Shown here: positions 37,246 to 46,559 of the stretch, piece after piece
How the letters are laid out: each line of letters begins with the position of its first letter
Numbering within the stretch: position 1 is the first letter of the stretch
DNA from: JASGCP01 sp965263285
Lineage (GTDB): Bacteria > Bacteroidota > Bacteroidia > Chitinophagales > Chitinophagaceae
Assembly: GCA_965263285.1 (NCBI GenBank)
Contig: CBDHHD010000016.1
Coordinates: 248,001-312,000 of the forward strand
Reading direction: 5' to 3'
DNA length: 64,000 nucleotides
Program-made: the position numbers and the translations under genes
The notes under the pieces: generated by a model
Seen by the model: the letters and a program-made list of their open reading frames with translations, nothing else
Database searches by the model: none
What the model was told of the DNA's origin: nothing

Positions 37246-38060
37246 CTACGCCAATAGAGAAAAAAGTGTAATCACTTCTTTAGCTTCTTTTACATCATGT
37301 ACTCGTAATATATTGGCACCATTTTGCAAAGCTACCATGTGCAAAGCAGATGTGCCATTCAGTGCTTCAGTAGCAGTTGTATGAATACTTTTCCATATCA
37401 TTGACTTTCTCGACAATCCAACCAAAATAGGTAATTGAAAAGACTGCAAGGAAGCCAAATTCTTTAAAAGAACAAAATTATCTCCCATTGTTTTGCCAAA
37501 GCCAAACCCTGGATCAAGTAATACAGAAGTAAGTCCAGCCTTCTTACAATCGGCAATTTTACTTTCAAAATAGAAACTCATATCCTCTGTTATATCTCGC
37601 GAAAACATATTTTGTTGACTATTGGCAAGAGATATGGACGAATATGTTAATACATAAGATGCCTGAAAAGAAGAAACCGTATCCCATAATGCCCCATCTA
37701 TAGCCCCTCCGCTTACATCATTGATCATATCAGCATTTCTAAAGCCATCTTAGCTATTTGTTGGTCAAATGTATCAACAGAAATAATAATATGAGGGAAA
37801 TATTGCATAAGTAGCTCTATTGCTGGCAATACCCTTTTTTTCTCTAACTCTACTGATATACGAGAACTACCAGGCCTTGTACTTTGACCTCCAACATCCA
37901 ATATAGTAGCGCCCTCTTCTACCATTTGAGATGCTTTGTATAAAATATTATCTTTATCACAACAACTATCTTTATAAAACGAATCTTCTGACATATTAAT
38001 GATTCCCATAACTTGAGGAACAAGTAAAGAAAGCGTTTTATGTTTACAAAGAAGCTTCAA
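37246..38060 (-). pseudogene. folP: Dihydropteroate synthase gene split by a frameshift
   Basis: The enzyme joins pterin and para-aminobenzoate in folate synthesis. The first frame (37725-38060, 111 residues) carries GIINMSEDSF and LDVGGQSTRPGSS; the second (37246-37728, 160 residues) carries MINDVSGGAIDG, DPGFGFGKT and GLSRKSM. They overlap by ATGA, and a one-base loss near 37735 (in GAAATGC) would restore a normal 270-residue enzyme. The pterin-site motif, usually NVTPDSF, is NMSEDSF here, so the gene may be decaying rather than a simple sequencing error. ATGA coupling could still give a two-piece protein. It diverges from the SDR gene. Confidence 0.8.
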
Positions 38061-38101
38061 GGGTATTTTTTTTACGAATATAGTTTATTAAATTCTTTTC
38101 T

Positions 38102-38109
38102 CTATTTTT
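38102..38109 (+). promoter_or_regulatory. -7 promoter motif of the SDR gene
   Basis: TATTTTTG fits TAnnTTTG and lies 15 bp upstream of the ATG at 38125, in the 64-bp divergent space to folP. Confidence 0.5.
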
Positions 38110-38124
38110 GCATAAAAAATAAAT

Positions 38125-38943
38125 ATGTCATTTAAAAACAAAGTCATTGTAATTACAGGTGGTAGCGATGGCATTGGTAAATGCTTAATGGAACAATTTA
38201 TCAAAGAAGGTGCAAAAGTATCTATTTGTGGCACACAATACGAAAAGCTATATGCTATTCAAGCTCAATACACCACTTCCCCCATTCTCACTTATATGGC
38301 AGATATAAGCAAAGAATCGGATTGCAAAAATTTCATTCTTAACACCATTAAAGCATTTGGACAAATTGATATTTTAATTAATAATGCAGGCATTTCTATG
38401 TATGCAGCAGCCGAAGAAGTGGAAATAGATACACTAAAAAAAATAATTGATGTTAATTTCTGGGGCACTGTATATTGCACACAGTTTGCACTTCCCTATA
38501 TCATTGCTTCTAAAGGTAATATCGTAGGTATTTCTTCTATACTAGGATTAATTGGTTACCCTTACCGCACTGGTTACTGCGCAAGTAAACATGCTATTAA
38601 TGGATACTTAAAAGCACTTCGTTTAGAAATGTTAGATAAGGATGTGCATGTTATGTGGACTTGCCCCAATGTTGTTCAAACAAATATCCGCAGTAAACTA
38701 TTAAATAAAATAGGCAAACAACAGAAAAGAAATATTTCATATAGCAAAGAAGGAATATCAGCACAAGAATGCGCTACCATATTAATAGAAGGAATCAGAG
38801 AAAGGAAAAGAGTAATATATATTCAAAAAAACAAAGACCGACTAAATGAAATGATTGCCTCATTATTCCCTAATATGACTGACCGTATTATTATAAAAAA
38901 ATTCAAAAAACAAAAAAAGGAAACTGAAAAAGCAGAACAATAG
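38125..38943 (+). CDS. Short-chain dehydrogenase/reductase
   Basis: The 272-residue enzyme shows the cofactor motif TGGSDGIGKC (residues 11-20), the NNAG motif, the catalytic Ser in VGISSILGLIGYP and the YCASKHA active-site Tyr-Lys. It is a classical SDR of the DltE/YqjQ-like kind that oxidises or reduces a lipid or sugar-type substrate; the substrate cannot be told. The C-terminus is lysine-rich (KKFKKQKKETEKAEQ). It is followed by the SAM-hydrolase-family gene after 15 bp and priA after a further 9 bp, so the three form an operon. Confidence 0.92.
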   Translation: MSFKNKVIVITGGSDGIGKCLMEQFIKEGAKVSICGTQYEKLYAIQAQYTTSPILTYMADISKESDCKNFILNTIKAFGQIDILINNAGISMYAAAEEVEIDTLKKIIDVNFWGTVYCTQFALPYIIASKGNIVGISSILGLIGYPYRTGYCASKHAINGYLKALRLEMLDKDVHVMWTCPNVVQTNIRSKLLNKIGKQQKRNISYSKEGISAQECATILIEGIRERKRVIYIQKNKDRLNEMIASLFPNMTDRIIIKKFKKQKKETEKAEQ

Positions 38944-38958
38944 ATTAATTAGATTAAT

Positions 38959-39801
38959 ATGATGCCAATTATTACTTTATCGTCTAACTTAGGAGATAAA
39001 GGTTTTATTGTAGGAGCATGTAAAGGTTTGCTACTATCTCAATTAGCACCTATTCAATTAATTGATATATCTCACCATCTCCCTAAACATAATCACCAAC
39101 GCATTGTATATATTTTAAGCAATTCATTTGCATGTTTTCCTATCCATAGTTATCATATTATTCTACATAACTATTTAGTTAATAATCCCACACAATTATT
39201 AATCGCTTATTACCAACAACAATATATCATTTGTATAGACAATGGAATTATTCCTCATTTACTCCCCCAAGATAACAACTCAATCATCATTCGATCTATA
39301 CCTATTGTTAAAGATGTAAAGCATCTATTATCTTATGTACAACTTATTGCGAGTACCCTAAAAGATATTATATACAATCATCATGACATAAAAGACATCG
39401 GTTACCACCCATTAAAGATGTACGATCCACCTAGAATGCAAACCATCATAGGTAAAGACTATATTGAAACAAACATATTACATATTGATTCATTTGGAAA
39501 TGTAGTACTCAATATTTCAAAAGATGTTTTTGAGTCTGCTCGCATGAATAGGAATATTCATATCCAAATACAAAGTAGAACCTTTGTAGAAAAGATAAAC
39601 GAAAAATATTTCGATGTAGCATTGGGAGAGCCCTTAGCATGGTTTAATAACTTTAACTACTTAGAACTTGCCATTCGCGAAGGCAATATGTCAGAATTAT
39701 TTGGACTTAGACTATTTGATACACCCAACCTGCCAGATACCCAATTAAATCCTATTAATGCTAATATCATTAATCAAAAAATTACTATTTACTTTCATTA
39801 A
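38959..39801 (+). CDS. SAM hydroxide adenosyltransferase/fluorinase-family protein (DUF62), divergent
   Basis: The 280-residue protein follows the family plan: N-terminal ITLSSNLGDKGFIVGACKGL, VDIS-like LIDISHHLPKHN, and a C-terminal beta domain with SFGNVVLNI and a typical region LAIREGNMSELFGL. Known members hydrolyse S-adenosylmethionine to adenosine and methionine. The family's early (T/S)D(F/L)G motif reads SNLG here, with Asn in place of the Asp that contacts the ribose, and the central part is shortened, so activity may be changed or lost. It lies between the SDR and priA genes. Either ATG at 38959 or the next codon could be the start. Confidence 0.8.
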   Translation: MMPIITLSSNLGDKGFIVGACKGLLLSQLAPIQLIDISHHLPKHNHQRIVYILSNSFACFPIHSYHIILHNYLVNNPTQLLIAYYQQQYIICIDNGIIPHLLPQDNNSIIIRSIPIVKDVKHLLSYVQLIASTLKDIIYNHHDIKDIGYHPLKMYDPPRMQTIIGKDYIETNILHIDSFGNVVLNISKDVFESARMNRNIHIQIQSRTFVEKINEKYFDVALGEPLAWFNNFNYLELAIREGNMSELFGLRLFDTPNLPDTQLNPINANIINQKITIYFH

Positions 39802-39810
39802 TATTTATTC

Positions 39811-42264
39811 ATGCTACAAGCGTCTAATGACACTCCATTATTTGCAGAAATCATTATTCCATTAACGCTACCACAAAACTACACTTGGCTAATCCCCTTT
39901 CATTTACAAGAATCTATTCAAATAGGTAGCTGGGTTGAGGTATCTCTAAGAAATAAAAAATATGCTGGTATTGTAAAACATATCACAGCTACCACTCCTC
40001 CTTTTAACTCTAAACCTATTATCTCTCTATTAGCCCCTACTCCCATTCTATTTCCTATTCAACTACAGCTATGGACATGGATGGCCAACTATTATGTGTG
40101 TACAGAAGGAGAAATCATGTCTATTGCACTCCCTTCATACCTTAAATTACGCAGCAAACTATCACTTATATATATAGAAAACATGCAATTAGATGTTTCT
40201 CTTTTAACAGATAAAGAATATATATTGTACGAAGCCCTTAGTATAAAAAAAGAACTTTCTTTTGAAGAAATAAGTAATATACTATTTCATCAGTCTGTAA
40301 ACAAAACCATACAACAAATGGTAGAAATGAAAATAGCATATAGAATAGACGGATTGGTGTCAAAATATAAAGCAAAAACAATCTCTACCGTGTCTTTAAC
40401 AACGCTATATCAATCTAAAGAAAATATCGAAAAGCTATTACAATCTCTTGCCAAAAAAGAAAAACATGCACAATGGATTATGGCTTTTCTTGCCTTACAA
40501 CAAAAACAAACCATCGTTACAATGCATGAATTACAAGAAAAAGCAAACCAACCTTTACACATTTTTAAAACCCTTATAAAAAAAGAAATATTTGCCATAG
40601 AAAAAAAAACCATAGAACAAATAACGCCAACCCAAAAAATAGATATCACATTTAAACTATCTACCGAACAAAAAAAAGCACTCCAAGAAATAAAAGAGGC
40701 ATTTATTACACATCAAGTGGTATTGTTGCATGGTGTTACAGGAAGTGGGAAAACAGAAATATATATACAACTCATAGCAGAATATATTGTAGAAAAAAAA
40801 CAAGTACTATACTTAGTTCCTGAAATTGCCCTTACCACACAGCTCATTCAAAGATTAGAAAGATCCTTTGGTGGACATGTAGCCGTATATCATTCAAAAC
40901 TAAGTCACAATGAGCGATTAGAACTATGGCAAAAGATAAGAAAAAACGAGGTGCATATTCTCATAGGTCCTAGATCGGCATTACTACTCCCCTTTATATA
41001 TCTGTCTTTTATCATTGTTGATGAAGAACATGATGCGTCTTTTAAACAAGCTGATCCAGCTCCTCGTTACCATGCAAGAGATACGGCTATCTACTACGCA
41101 TCTCTATTAAAAGCAAAGATACTATTAGGCAGCGCTACTCCTTCTATAGAATCATTCTATCATACCCAAACTAAAAAGTACGCATTGGTTTCATTATTGT
41201 GTCGCTATAACCATACCCCACTCCCTAATATTTTTATTGTAGATACTAAAAAAGACACCCCCGCTTATCAAGAAAACACCCTTATTAGCTTCACACTTAA
41301 AAGTGCCATAGAAGTAGTGCTATCAAAAAAGAAACAAGTGCTATTATTTCAAAATAGAAGAGGCTATACTCCTTATATCTACTGTTCTTACTGTGGCTAT
41401 ACCCCTCAATGCAAATATTGTAATGTAACTGTTACATATCACAAAAATGCCCATGTATTATCTTGCCACTACTGTGGTAGTCAATATGCTATGATAACAA
41501 ATTGCCCTGCTTGTAACGCACAAGCCTTTCAACAAAAAAAAGCAGGTACCGAAAAAATAGAAGAGAAAATAAAAGAAATGTTCCCCCAGGCACGCGTATT
41601 AAGAATTGATATAGATACCGCCAAAGGAAAACAATCTTATCAACGAATGATACAACAAATTGAAAACCGACAAGTAGATGTCATTGTAGGCACACAAATG
41701 ATTAGCAAAGGGTTAGACTTTGAACATCTTGCCCTAATAGGCATCATTGACGCAGACGCATTGTTGCAATTTCCACATTTTCGCGTAAACGAACGAGCAT
41801 TTCAAATGTTAGAACAGGTAAGTGGCAGATCAGGTAGAAAAAGAGAACAAGGCACGGTTATCTTACAAACATTACAGCCTCATTTACAATTATATCAATG
41901 GGTACGACATCATCAATTTACACATTTCTACGCGTCGGAAATTAATAGTAGAAAACAATTTCATTACCCACCTTTTTGCAGACTCGTTCATATTCAATGT
42001 AAACATAAAAACAATGCTATAGCTAAAGAATCAATATATCAATTTGTTAAAAAACAACCTCCTATTGATGGGGTATTTATATTCGGCCCCACTCAACCTT
42101 CTATTGATAAAATAAAAAATAACTTTATTTGGGAAGTACTATTCAAAGCTCCTACACAAGCATTACATATAACAAAGCAACATATACAAAAAAACATCCA
42201 ATCGCTGTCCTTACAAGAGCTACATAAACAAACACATTGGATAATTAATGTGGACCCCATTTAA
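39811..42264 (+). CDS. priA: Primosomal protein N' (PriA helicase)
   Basis: The 817-residue helicase restarts stalled replication forks. It has the N-terminal 3'-DNA-binding domain (FAEIIIPLTLPQNYTWLIPF), Walker A in LLHGVTGSGKTEIYIQL, a DEEHD Walker B, the zinc-binding cysteines in YCSYCGYTPQCKYC and CHYCGSQ, and helicase motifs GTQMISKGLDFEHLAL and SGRSGRKREQG. Length and motif order are normal. It is the last gene of the SDR operon. Downstream lie IS and MITE remnants. Confidence 0.96.
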   Translation: MLQASNDTPLFAEIIIPLTLPQNYTWLIPFHLQESIQIGSWVEVSLRNKKYAGIVKHITATTPPFNSKPIISLLAPTPILFPIQLQLWTWMANYYVCTEGEIMSIALPSYLKLRSKLSLIYIENMQLDVSLLTDKEYILYEALSIKKELSFEEISNILFHQSVNKTIQQMVEMKIAYRIDGLVSKYKAKTISTVSLTTLYQSKENIEKLLQSLAKKEKHAQWIMAFLALQQKQTIVTMHELQEKANQPLHIFKTLIKKEIFAIEKKTIEQITPTQKIDITFKLSTEQKKALQEIKEAFITHQVVLLHGVTGSGKTEIYIQLIAEYIVEKKQVLYLVPEIALTTQLIQRLERSFGGHVAVYHSKLSHNERLELWQKIRKNEVHILIGPRSALLLPFIYLSFIIVDEEHDASFKQADPAPRYHARDTAIYYASLLKAKILLGSATPSIESFYHTQTKKYALVSLLCRYNHTPLPNIFIVDTKKDTPAYQENTLISFTLKSAIEVVLSKKKQVLLFQNRRGYTPYIYCSYCGYTPQCKYCNVTVTYHKNAHVLSCHYCGSQYAMITNCPACNAQAFQQKKAGTEKIEEKIKEMFPQARVLRIDIDTAKGKQSYQRMIQQIENRQVDVIVGTQMISKGLDFEHLALIGIIDADALLQFPHFRVNERAFQMLEQVSGRSGRKREQGTVILQTLQPHLQLYQWVRHHQFTHFYASEINSRKQFHYPPFCRLVHIQCKHKNNAIAKESIYQFVKKQPPIDGVFIFGPTQPSIDKIKNNFIWEVLFKAPTQALHITKQHIQKNIQSLSLQELHKQTHWIINVDPI

Positions 42265-42614
42265 TAATTGCTATAGTCAATCAGCTTAATTAAAACTATT
42301 GAGTTAACTAAGTAGTTGCTATTGCTCTTAAAACCTCAAAAAAATATTTGACCACATATATTATTACATGAAATCATATCTCTTCGTGATACTATAGCGG
42401 ATGTTCCTTTGTTAACCCAACTTGGTAAAAAAGTAGAAAAAAGCATCAAAAATGGCTTTTTAAGGGTTGTCAATTTTATAAAGTATTGATTTTGAATATT
42501 TTGAAAAACAAAAAAGTGCGAAAAACCGAATTTGTAGTCCCTAAAATAAGTTAATCTTTTGTTAATATTTTAAAAAATATTGTTTTTCTCATTTTGAACC
42601 TTTATTTTTGCGCT
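42265..42614. other. Gene-free region with IS1634-type upstream end
   Basis: It contains the motif GAGTTAACTAAGTAGTTGC near 42300 (a dispersed short repeat) and, at 42398-42415, CGGATGTTCCTTTGTTAA shared with 1389-1406. A TATTTTTG promoter motif at 42603-42610 precedes the transposase fragment that follows. Confidence 0.5.
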
Positions 42615-42909
42615 ATGTATTTAAAAGAACAAAAGATTAAGGATAAGTTCGGCAATACGGTTATTTACTACAAATTAGTAAGTAGCTATCGAGCAGGGAA
42701 TAAGATTCAACACGAGACGCTTTGTTCACTAGGCAAGTTAGAGCAGTTAACAACCGATCAGGCAAGAAAGCAATTAGTGACGCGTATGGAAAGTCTATTA
42801 CAGCAACAAGATACATTATTTCCTGACTTTATTGATCTGGTTATTGAGAAAATAGCTCTTGATATGGCAGAGAAGGTGAGAACTCATCAGCTAAAACAAA
42901 AACAAAAAA
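42615..42909 (+). pseudogene. N-terminal part of an IS1634-family transposase, cut by a palindromic element
   Basis: The frame starts at the ATG at 42615 (MYLKEQKIKDKFGNTVIYYK) and reads about 98 codons with family-like HETLCSLGKLEQL before the MITE terminus at 42910. A longer start at 42594 overlaps the promoter motif and is rejected. The matching kind of C-terminal half lies at 17617-18267 next to the same sort of MITE end. Confidence 0.75.
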
Positions 42910-43162
42910 GAGGCATAACTAAATTTAGTGTGAGGAAAAATTTAGTTTACTAAAAGGCTACATCTTTTTTTGAGGTGCTGGGGGATATTTATGTTTTTGT
43001 AATTGCTCATATATAGGTTCATCATTTATTTTTTATATCCTTTTCTTTCTTTTGTATCAAGACAAAAGAAAGAAACAAAGATATAAAAAACGAGTATGAA
43101 CCTATACATGAGTAGTTGCCATTTATTAAAAACCTCTTAGTACCTTAAAAAAGGATGTAGCC
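42910..43162. repeat. Short MITE derivative directly abutting the yidD stop codon
   Basis: It starts GGCATAACTAAATTTAGTG, has the inner repeat and the CTTTCTTTTGT / ACAAAAGAAAG hairpin, but the long hairpin core is absent. It ends with AAAAAAGGATGTAGCC at 43162, one base before the yidD stop codon. Confidence 0.7.
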
Positions 43163-43396
43163 TCAAGGTACAGGATCATACCCACTTCCTCCTCTCGGAT
43201 GACATTTTGAAATGCGTTTAATACTCAAAGCCATTCCCTTCCACACCCCATGCTTTTGTATCGCTTCTATGGCATACGCAGAACAAGAAGGAATAAATCT
43301 ACATTTAGGCCCCAACCATAGCGAAAAAGTAGCTTGATACATACGAATTAAAAAAACAATGCCACAAGCTAAAGGAGAGAAACGATGCTTTTCCAT
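43163..43396 (-). CDS. yidD: Membrane protein insertion efficiency factor YidD
   Basis: The small protein has the family pattern LIRMYQATFSLWLGPKCRFI, PSCSAYAIEAIQKHG and a C-terminal CHPRGGSGYDPVP. YidD helps YidC insert proteins into the inner membrane and is itself membrane-associated. The start at 43396 (MEKHRFSPLA) gives 77 residues; the longer frame would overlap recG and adds ten unlikely residues. It lies 11 bp downstream of recG on the same strand. The partner yidC is not in the window. Confidence 0.92.
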   Translation of the reverse strand: MEKHRFSPLACGIVFLIRMYQATFSLWLGPKCRFIPSCSAYAIEAIQKHGVWKGMALSIKRISKCHPRGGSGYDPVP

Positions 43397-43407
43397 AATA
43401 TTAAATT

Positions 43408-45519
43408 TTAAGACACTTGGCTCCAATCTACATGATTTTTATTATATAAATTAATAAACTTATGCAAACATCTATTTTCTGGTAACAACAAATCAGGATC
43501 TGCATTTAACAACCTCACTACCTCTTGATACGCTAGCTCTACTAACACATAGTCGGCCGTAACAGACGCTAATTTAAATGGCAATGCCCCACTTTGTTGC
43601 GTTCCTCCCAAATCACCCGGTCCTCTAAAATCCATATCTTTCTCTGCAATATCAAAACCACTACTATACATACATAAAGTATTAAGTTTTTGCTTTGTTT
43701 CATTACTTATTTTAAAACTAGTAAGCAAAAAACAATAACTCAAATCCTTCCCTCGTCCCACCCTGCCCCTTAGCTGATGCAATTGTGCCAAACCAAATTT
43801 ATCTGCACTTTCAATCAGCATAACGGTAGCATTAGGAATATCAACCCCTACTTCAATAACTGTTGTAGATACCATAATCTGAGTATTCCCCTCCATAAAC
43901 CTACGCATATTGGTTTCTTTCAATTCTTTAGACATCTTGCCATGAAGCATACTCACTCTATAATAATTAGCAGGAAAATAACTCACTACTTCTTCATACC
44001 CTCTCTTTAAATCTTCATAAGGCATTTTTTCATTTTCATCAATTAACGGGTATACAATATATGCCTGTTTCCCTAAATCAATTTGTTGACGAATCAACTC
44101 CATTACCTTATATCTTTGCGTATCATAATAATGATAAGTACGAATAGGACTGCGACCCGGAGGCATATCTTTTAAGATACTACAATCCAAATCTCCATAT
44201 TGTGTTAAAGCAAGTGTACGAGGAATCGGCGTTGCCGTCATAATTAATATATGCGGATATGGATCATATTTTTTCCATAATAACGACCGTTGCTCTACCC
44301 CAAATCTATGCTGCTCATCAATAACAATTAATCCTAGCTTGCCAAACTGTACATTATCTTCAATTAAGGCATGCGTACCAATAACAATATCAAATAAATT
44401 ATCTTTTATTCGTTGGTAAATTATCTTTTTTTCTTTTTGTTTTATACTCCCCGTTAATAAAGCTATTCTGATGTTTAAAGGAGCTAATAGTTTTTGAATA
44501 TTAGAAAAATGCTGTTGTGCTAATATCTCTGTAGGTACCATTAATGCTGATTGATATCCATTGTCAATGGCTAATAACATCGTTATTAAGGCTACCATTG
44601 TTTTCCCGCTCCCTACATCCCCCTGTAAAAGACGATTCATTTGATAACCACTTTTCATATCTATAGCAATATCTTTAATTACTTTCTTTTGCGACCCTGT
44701 GAGTTGAAATGGGAGATGGCTATTACAAAATAAACGCGCCATTCCTCCAGCGCTATTCATAATAAGTGGAGAAGGTGTTTTCATCCTATATAATTTACCA
44801 TGCTGTAACTTCCATTGCGCAATAAAAAGCTCTTCAAACTTCCACCTATTGAGTGCTTCTTGAGAAAGATCTATCGTATCAGGGAAATGTATTTGCCGTA
44901 AAGCAATATCTCTATCTAACAAATGATTTCTTTGTAAAATATCTACTGGCAAATTCTCTGCAATGCAAGGGATAGGTAATAGTTTATATAAGGTAAAAAT
45001 AAGCTTGCCTATATGCCGTGGCCCTAAACCCTTTGCTTTTAACTTTTCGGTAGAAGAATATACAGGTTCTAATCTTCTTTTCTTTTCCCATTCTTCTGGT
45101 ACATAAAGCTCTATTTCAGGATGTGTAAGAGAAAAAGAACTCTGAAATAAATTTATTTTCCCATATAAAATATATGTTTGTCCCACCTGTAATTGCTTTT
45201 GTATCCAGTCGATGCCTTGAAACCATACCACTTCGATCATGCCCGTTTTATCTTTTACTTTTGCCACTAAGCGTTTCCCATGAGACTTTCCCATTATTTC
45301 ATACGATAGTAATTGGGCTATAATTTGAACTTGTTCATCTTCTAATTGAATAGACCGAATGGTAGATACTTTCGTCTTGTCAATATATCGTAAAGGGAAA
45401 TGAAATAGCAAATCTCTAAAACAATGAATATCTAATTCTTTTTTTAATAAGGTACCTTTTATAGGACCAACGCCTTTTAAATATTCAATAGGAGTATACA
45501 ATACATTATGCTGTGTCAT
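43408..45519 (-). CDS. recG: ATP-dependent DNA helicase RecG
   Basis: The 703-residue helicase remodels stalled forks and Holliday junctions. It shows the wedge-domain start YLKGVGPIKGTLLKKEL, Walker A in LLQGDVGSGKTMVALI, the DEQHRFGVEQR motif, TATPIPRTLA, and the C-terminal QLRGRVGRGKDLSYC and GPGDLGGTQQSG. Length is normal. It lies 33 bp downstream of the small membrane-protein gene and is followed by yidD, so these are probably one transcript. Confidence 0.96.
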   Translation of the reverse strand: MTQHNVLYTPIEYLKGVGPIKGTLLKKELDIHCFRDLLFHFPLRYIDKTKVSTIRSIQLEDEQVQIIAQLLSYEIMGKSHGKRLVAKVKDKTGMIEVVWFQGIDWIQKQLQVGQTYILYGKINLFQSSFSLTHPEIELYVPEEWEKKRRLEPVYSSTEKLKAKGLGPRHIGKLIFTLYKLLPIPCIAENLPVDILQRNHLLDRDIALRQIHFPDTIDLSQEALNRWKFEELFIAQWKLQHGKLYRMKTPSPLIMNSAGGMARLFCNSHLPFQLTGSQKKVIKDIAIDMKSGYQMNRLLQGDVGSGKTMVALITMLLAIDNGYQSALMVPTEILAQQHFSNIQKLLAPLNIRIALLTGSIKQKEKKIIYQRIKDNLFDIVIGTHALIEDNVQFGKLGLIVIDEQHRFGVEQRSLLWKKYDPYPHILIMTATPIPRTLALTQYGDLDCSILKDMPPGRSPIRTYHYYDTQRYKVMELIRQQIDLGKQAYIVYPLIDENEKMPYEDLKRGYEEVVSYFPANYYRVSMLHGKMSKELKETNMRRFMEGNTQIMVSTTVIEVGVDIPNATVMLIESADKFGLAQLHQLRGRVGRGKDLSYCFLLTSFKISNETKQKLNTLCMYSSGFDIAEKDMDFRGPGDLGGTQQSGALPFKLASVTADYVLVELAYQEVVRLLNADPDLLLPENRCLHKFINLYNKNHVDWSQVS

Positions 45520-45552
45520 CTATGAAAGGATATAACAAAAATAAAAAAAATA

Positions 45553-45867
45553 TTATGAGACTTGTTTCGTTTTTATTTGCTTATATTTATCCTCACTTCT
45601 CTCCCAACGAAACAATTGGCTAATCCAAGATAAAAAAAATATAACCACTACAATACCTAGCACAATAACAAATGGATTACTTTCGCTATTGGCATCCATC
45701 GTGGCACGAGGGTACCAATTACTCTTTAACATAAAAACAACCATCACTCCTAATCCAAGACCCAACGGCACACTCTTTATAAACGACTTCACAAAAAATC
45801 GTTTTTTATTTTGTCTCTCTTTCTCCCAATAAAGCATAAACCTTTGCTCGTCTTCTGTAATAGGCAT
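45553..45867 (-). CDS. Small membrane protein of unknown function
   Basis: The 104-residue product starts MPITEDEQRFMLYWEKERQN and has two transmembrane helices (PLGLGLGVMVVFMLK; FVIVLGIVVVIFFLSWI) with a conserved-looking NWYPRATMDANSESNP loop between. I recognise similar unnamed proteins from Chitinophagales but no function. The start at 45867 is chosen because a TATCTTTG promoter at 45889-45896 overlaps the longer start at 45891. It precedes recG. Confidence 0.75.
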   Translation of the reverse strand: MPITEDEQRFMLYWEKERQNKKRFFVKSFIKSVPLGLGLGVMVVFMLKSNWYPRATMDANSESNPFVIVLGIVVVIFFLSWISQLFRWERSEDKYKQIKTKQVS

Positions 45868-45888
45868 ACAACATATATAATAATAGTG

Positions 45889-45896
45889 CAAAGATA
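45889..45896 (-). promoter_or_regulatory. -7 promoter motif upstream of the small membrane-protein gene
   Basis: TATCTTTG on the minus strand fits TAnnTTTG, 22 bp upstream of the ATG at 45867, and would drive the run through recG and yidD. Confidence 0.55.
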
Positions 45897-45917
45897 CAAA
45901 TCCTAAGTAGTTTCTCT

Positions 45918-46550
45918 TTACGATAATTTATCATCTATTTGTTTTATAATTTCTTTCAAATCGCTTTCTTTTGATGCAAATTTATTTTGATCGCAATCAA
46001 TAATTAAAAAATCTCCTTCTTTATAGTTACTTATCCAAGTGTGATAATGTTCATTTAATCGTTTAAGATAATCTATGCGAATTGATTTCTCATATTCTCT
46101 CCCTCTTTTTTCAATTTGCTCTACCAAAGTAGAAATAGATGCTTTTAAAAAAATCAATAAATTAGGTGGTTGCACTTGTTTTTTTAAGCGAGAAAAGAGA
46201 TGTAGATAAGTGTCTACATCTCTTTTCGACATCAAGCCCATCTCATGCAAATTGGTTGCAAAAATAACATCTTCATAAATACTTCTGTCTTGAATAACAA
46301 TGGTGCTACCCGCTAATATAGATTCTATTTGCATAACGCGCGTATAAAGAAAATGAATCTGCAAATGAAAACTCCATCTATCCATTTGATTATAAAAATC
46401 TACTAAGTATGGATTTTTATTTTCTTCTTCAAAATAAGGCGTCCAATAATAATAATCGCTTAACAATTTTGTAAGTGTTGTTTTCCCTACTCCAATATTT
46501 CCTGCTACACAAATATGTCTTAAAACAGAACAATGTTGAAATGTAGTCAT
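45918..46550 (-). CDS. Deoxynucleoside kinase
   Basis: The 210-residue kinase has the P-loop GNIGVGKTT (about residues 18-26), the substrate-site EEENKNPYLVDFY, the catalytic QDRSIYEDVIFA (DRS motif) and the LID-type segment EKRGREYEKSIRIDYL. It phosphorylates deoxynucleosides to feed DNA synthesis by salvage; base preference cannot be read. The gene follows the GSCFA gene by 9 bp and probably shares its transcript. Confidence 0.93.
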   Translation of the reverse strand: MTTFQHCSVLRHICVAGNIGVGKTTLTKLLSDYYYWTPYFEEENKNPYLVDFYNQMDRWSFHLQIHFLYTRVMQIESILAGSTIVIQDRSIYEDVIFATNLHEMGLMSKRDVDTYLHLFSRLKKQVQPPNLLIFLKASISTLVEQIEKRGREYEKSIRIDYLKRLNEHYHTWISNYKEGDFLIIDCDQNKFASKESDLKEIIKQIDDKLS

Positions 46551-46559
46551 ATCATCATA

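Noticed and set aside
45868..45891. Longer start of the small membrane protein
   Set aside because: It overlaps the TATCTTTG promoter motif; MPITEDEQ at 45867 fits better.
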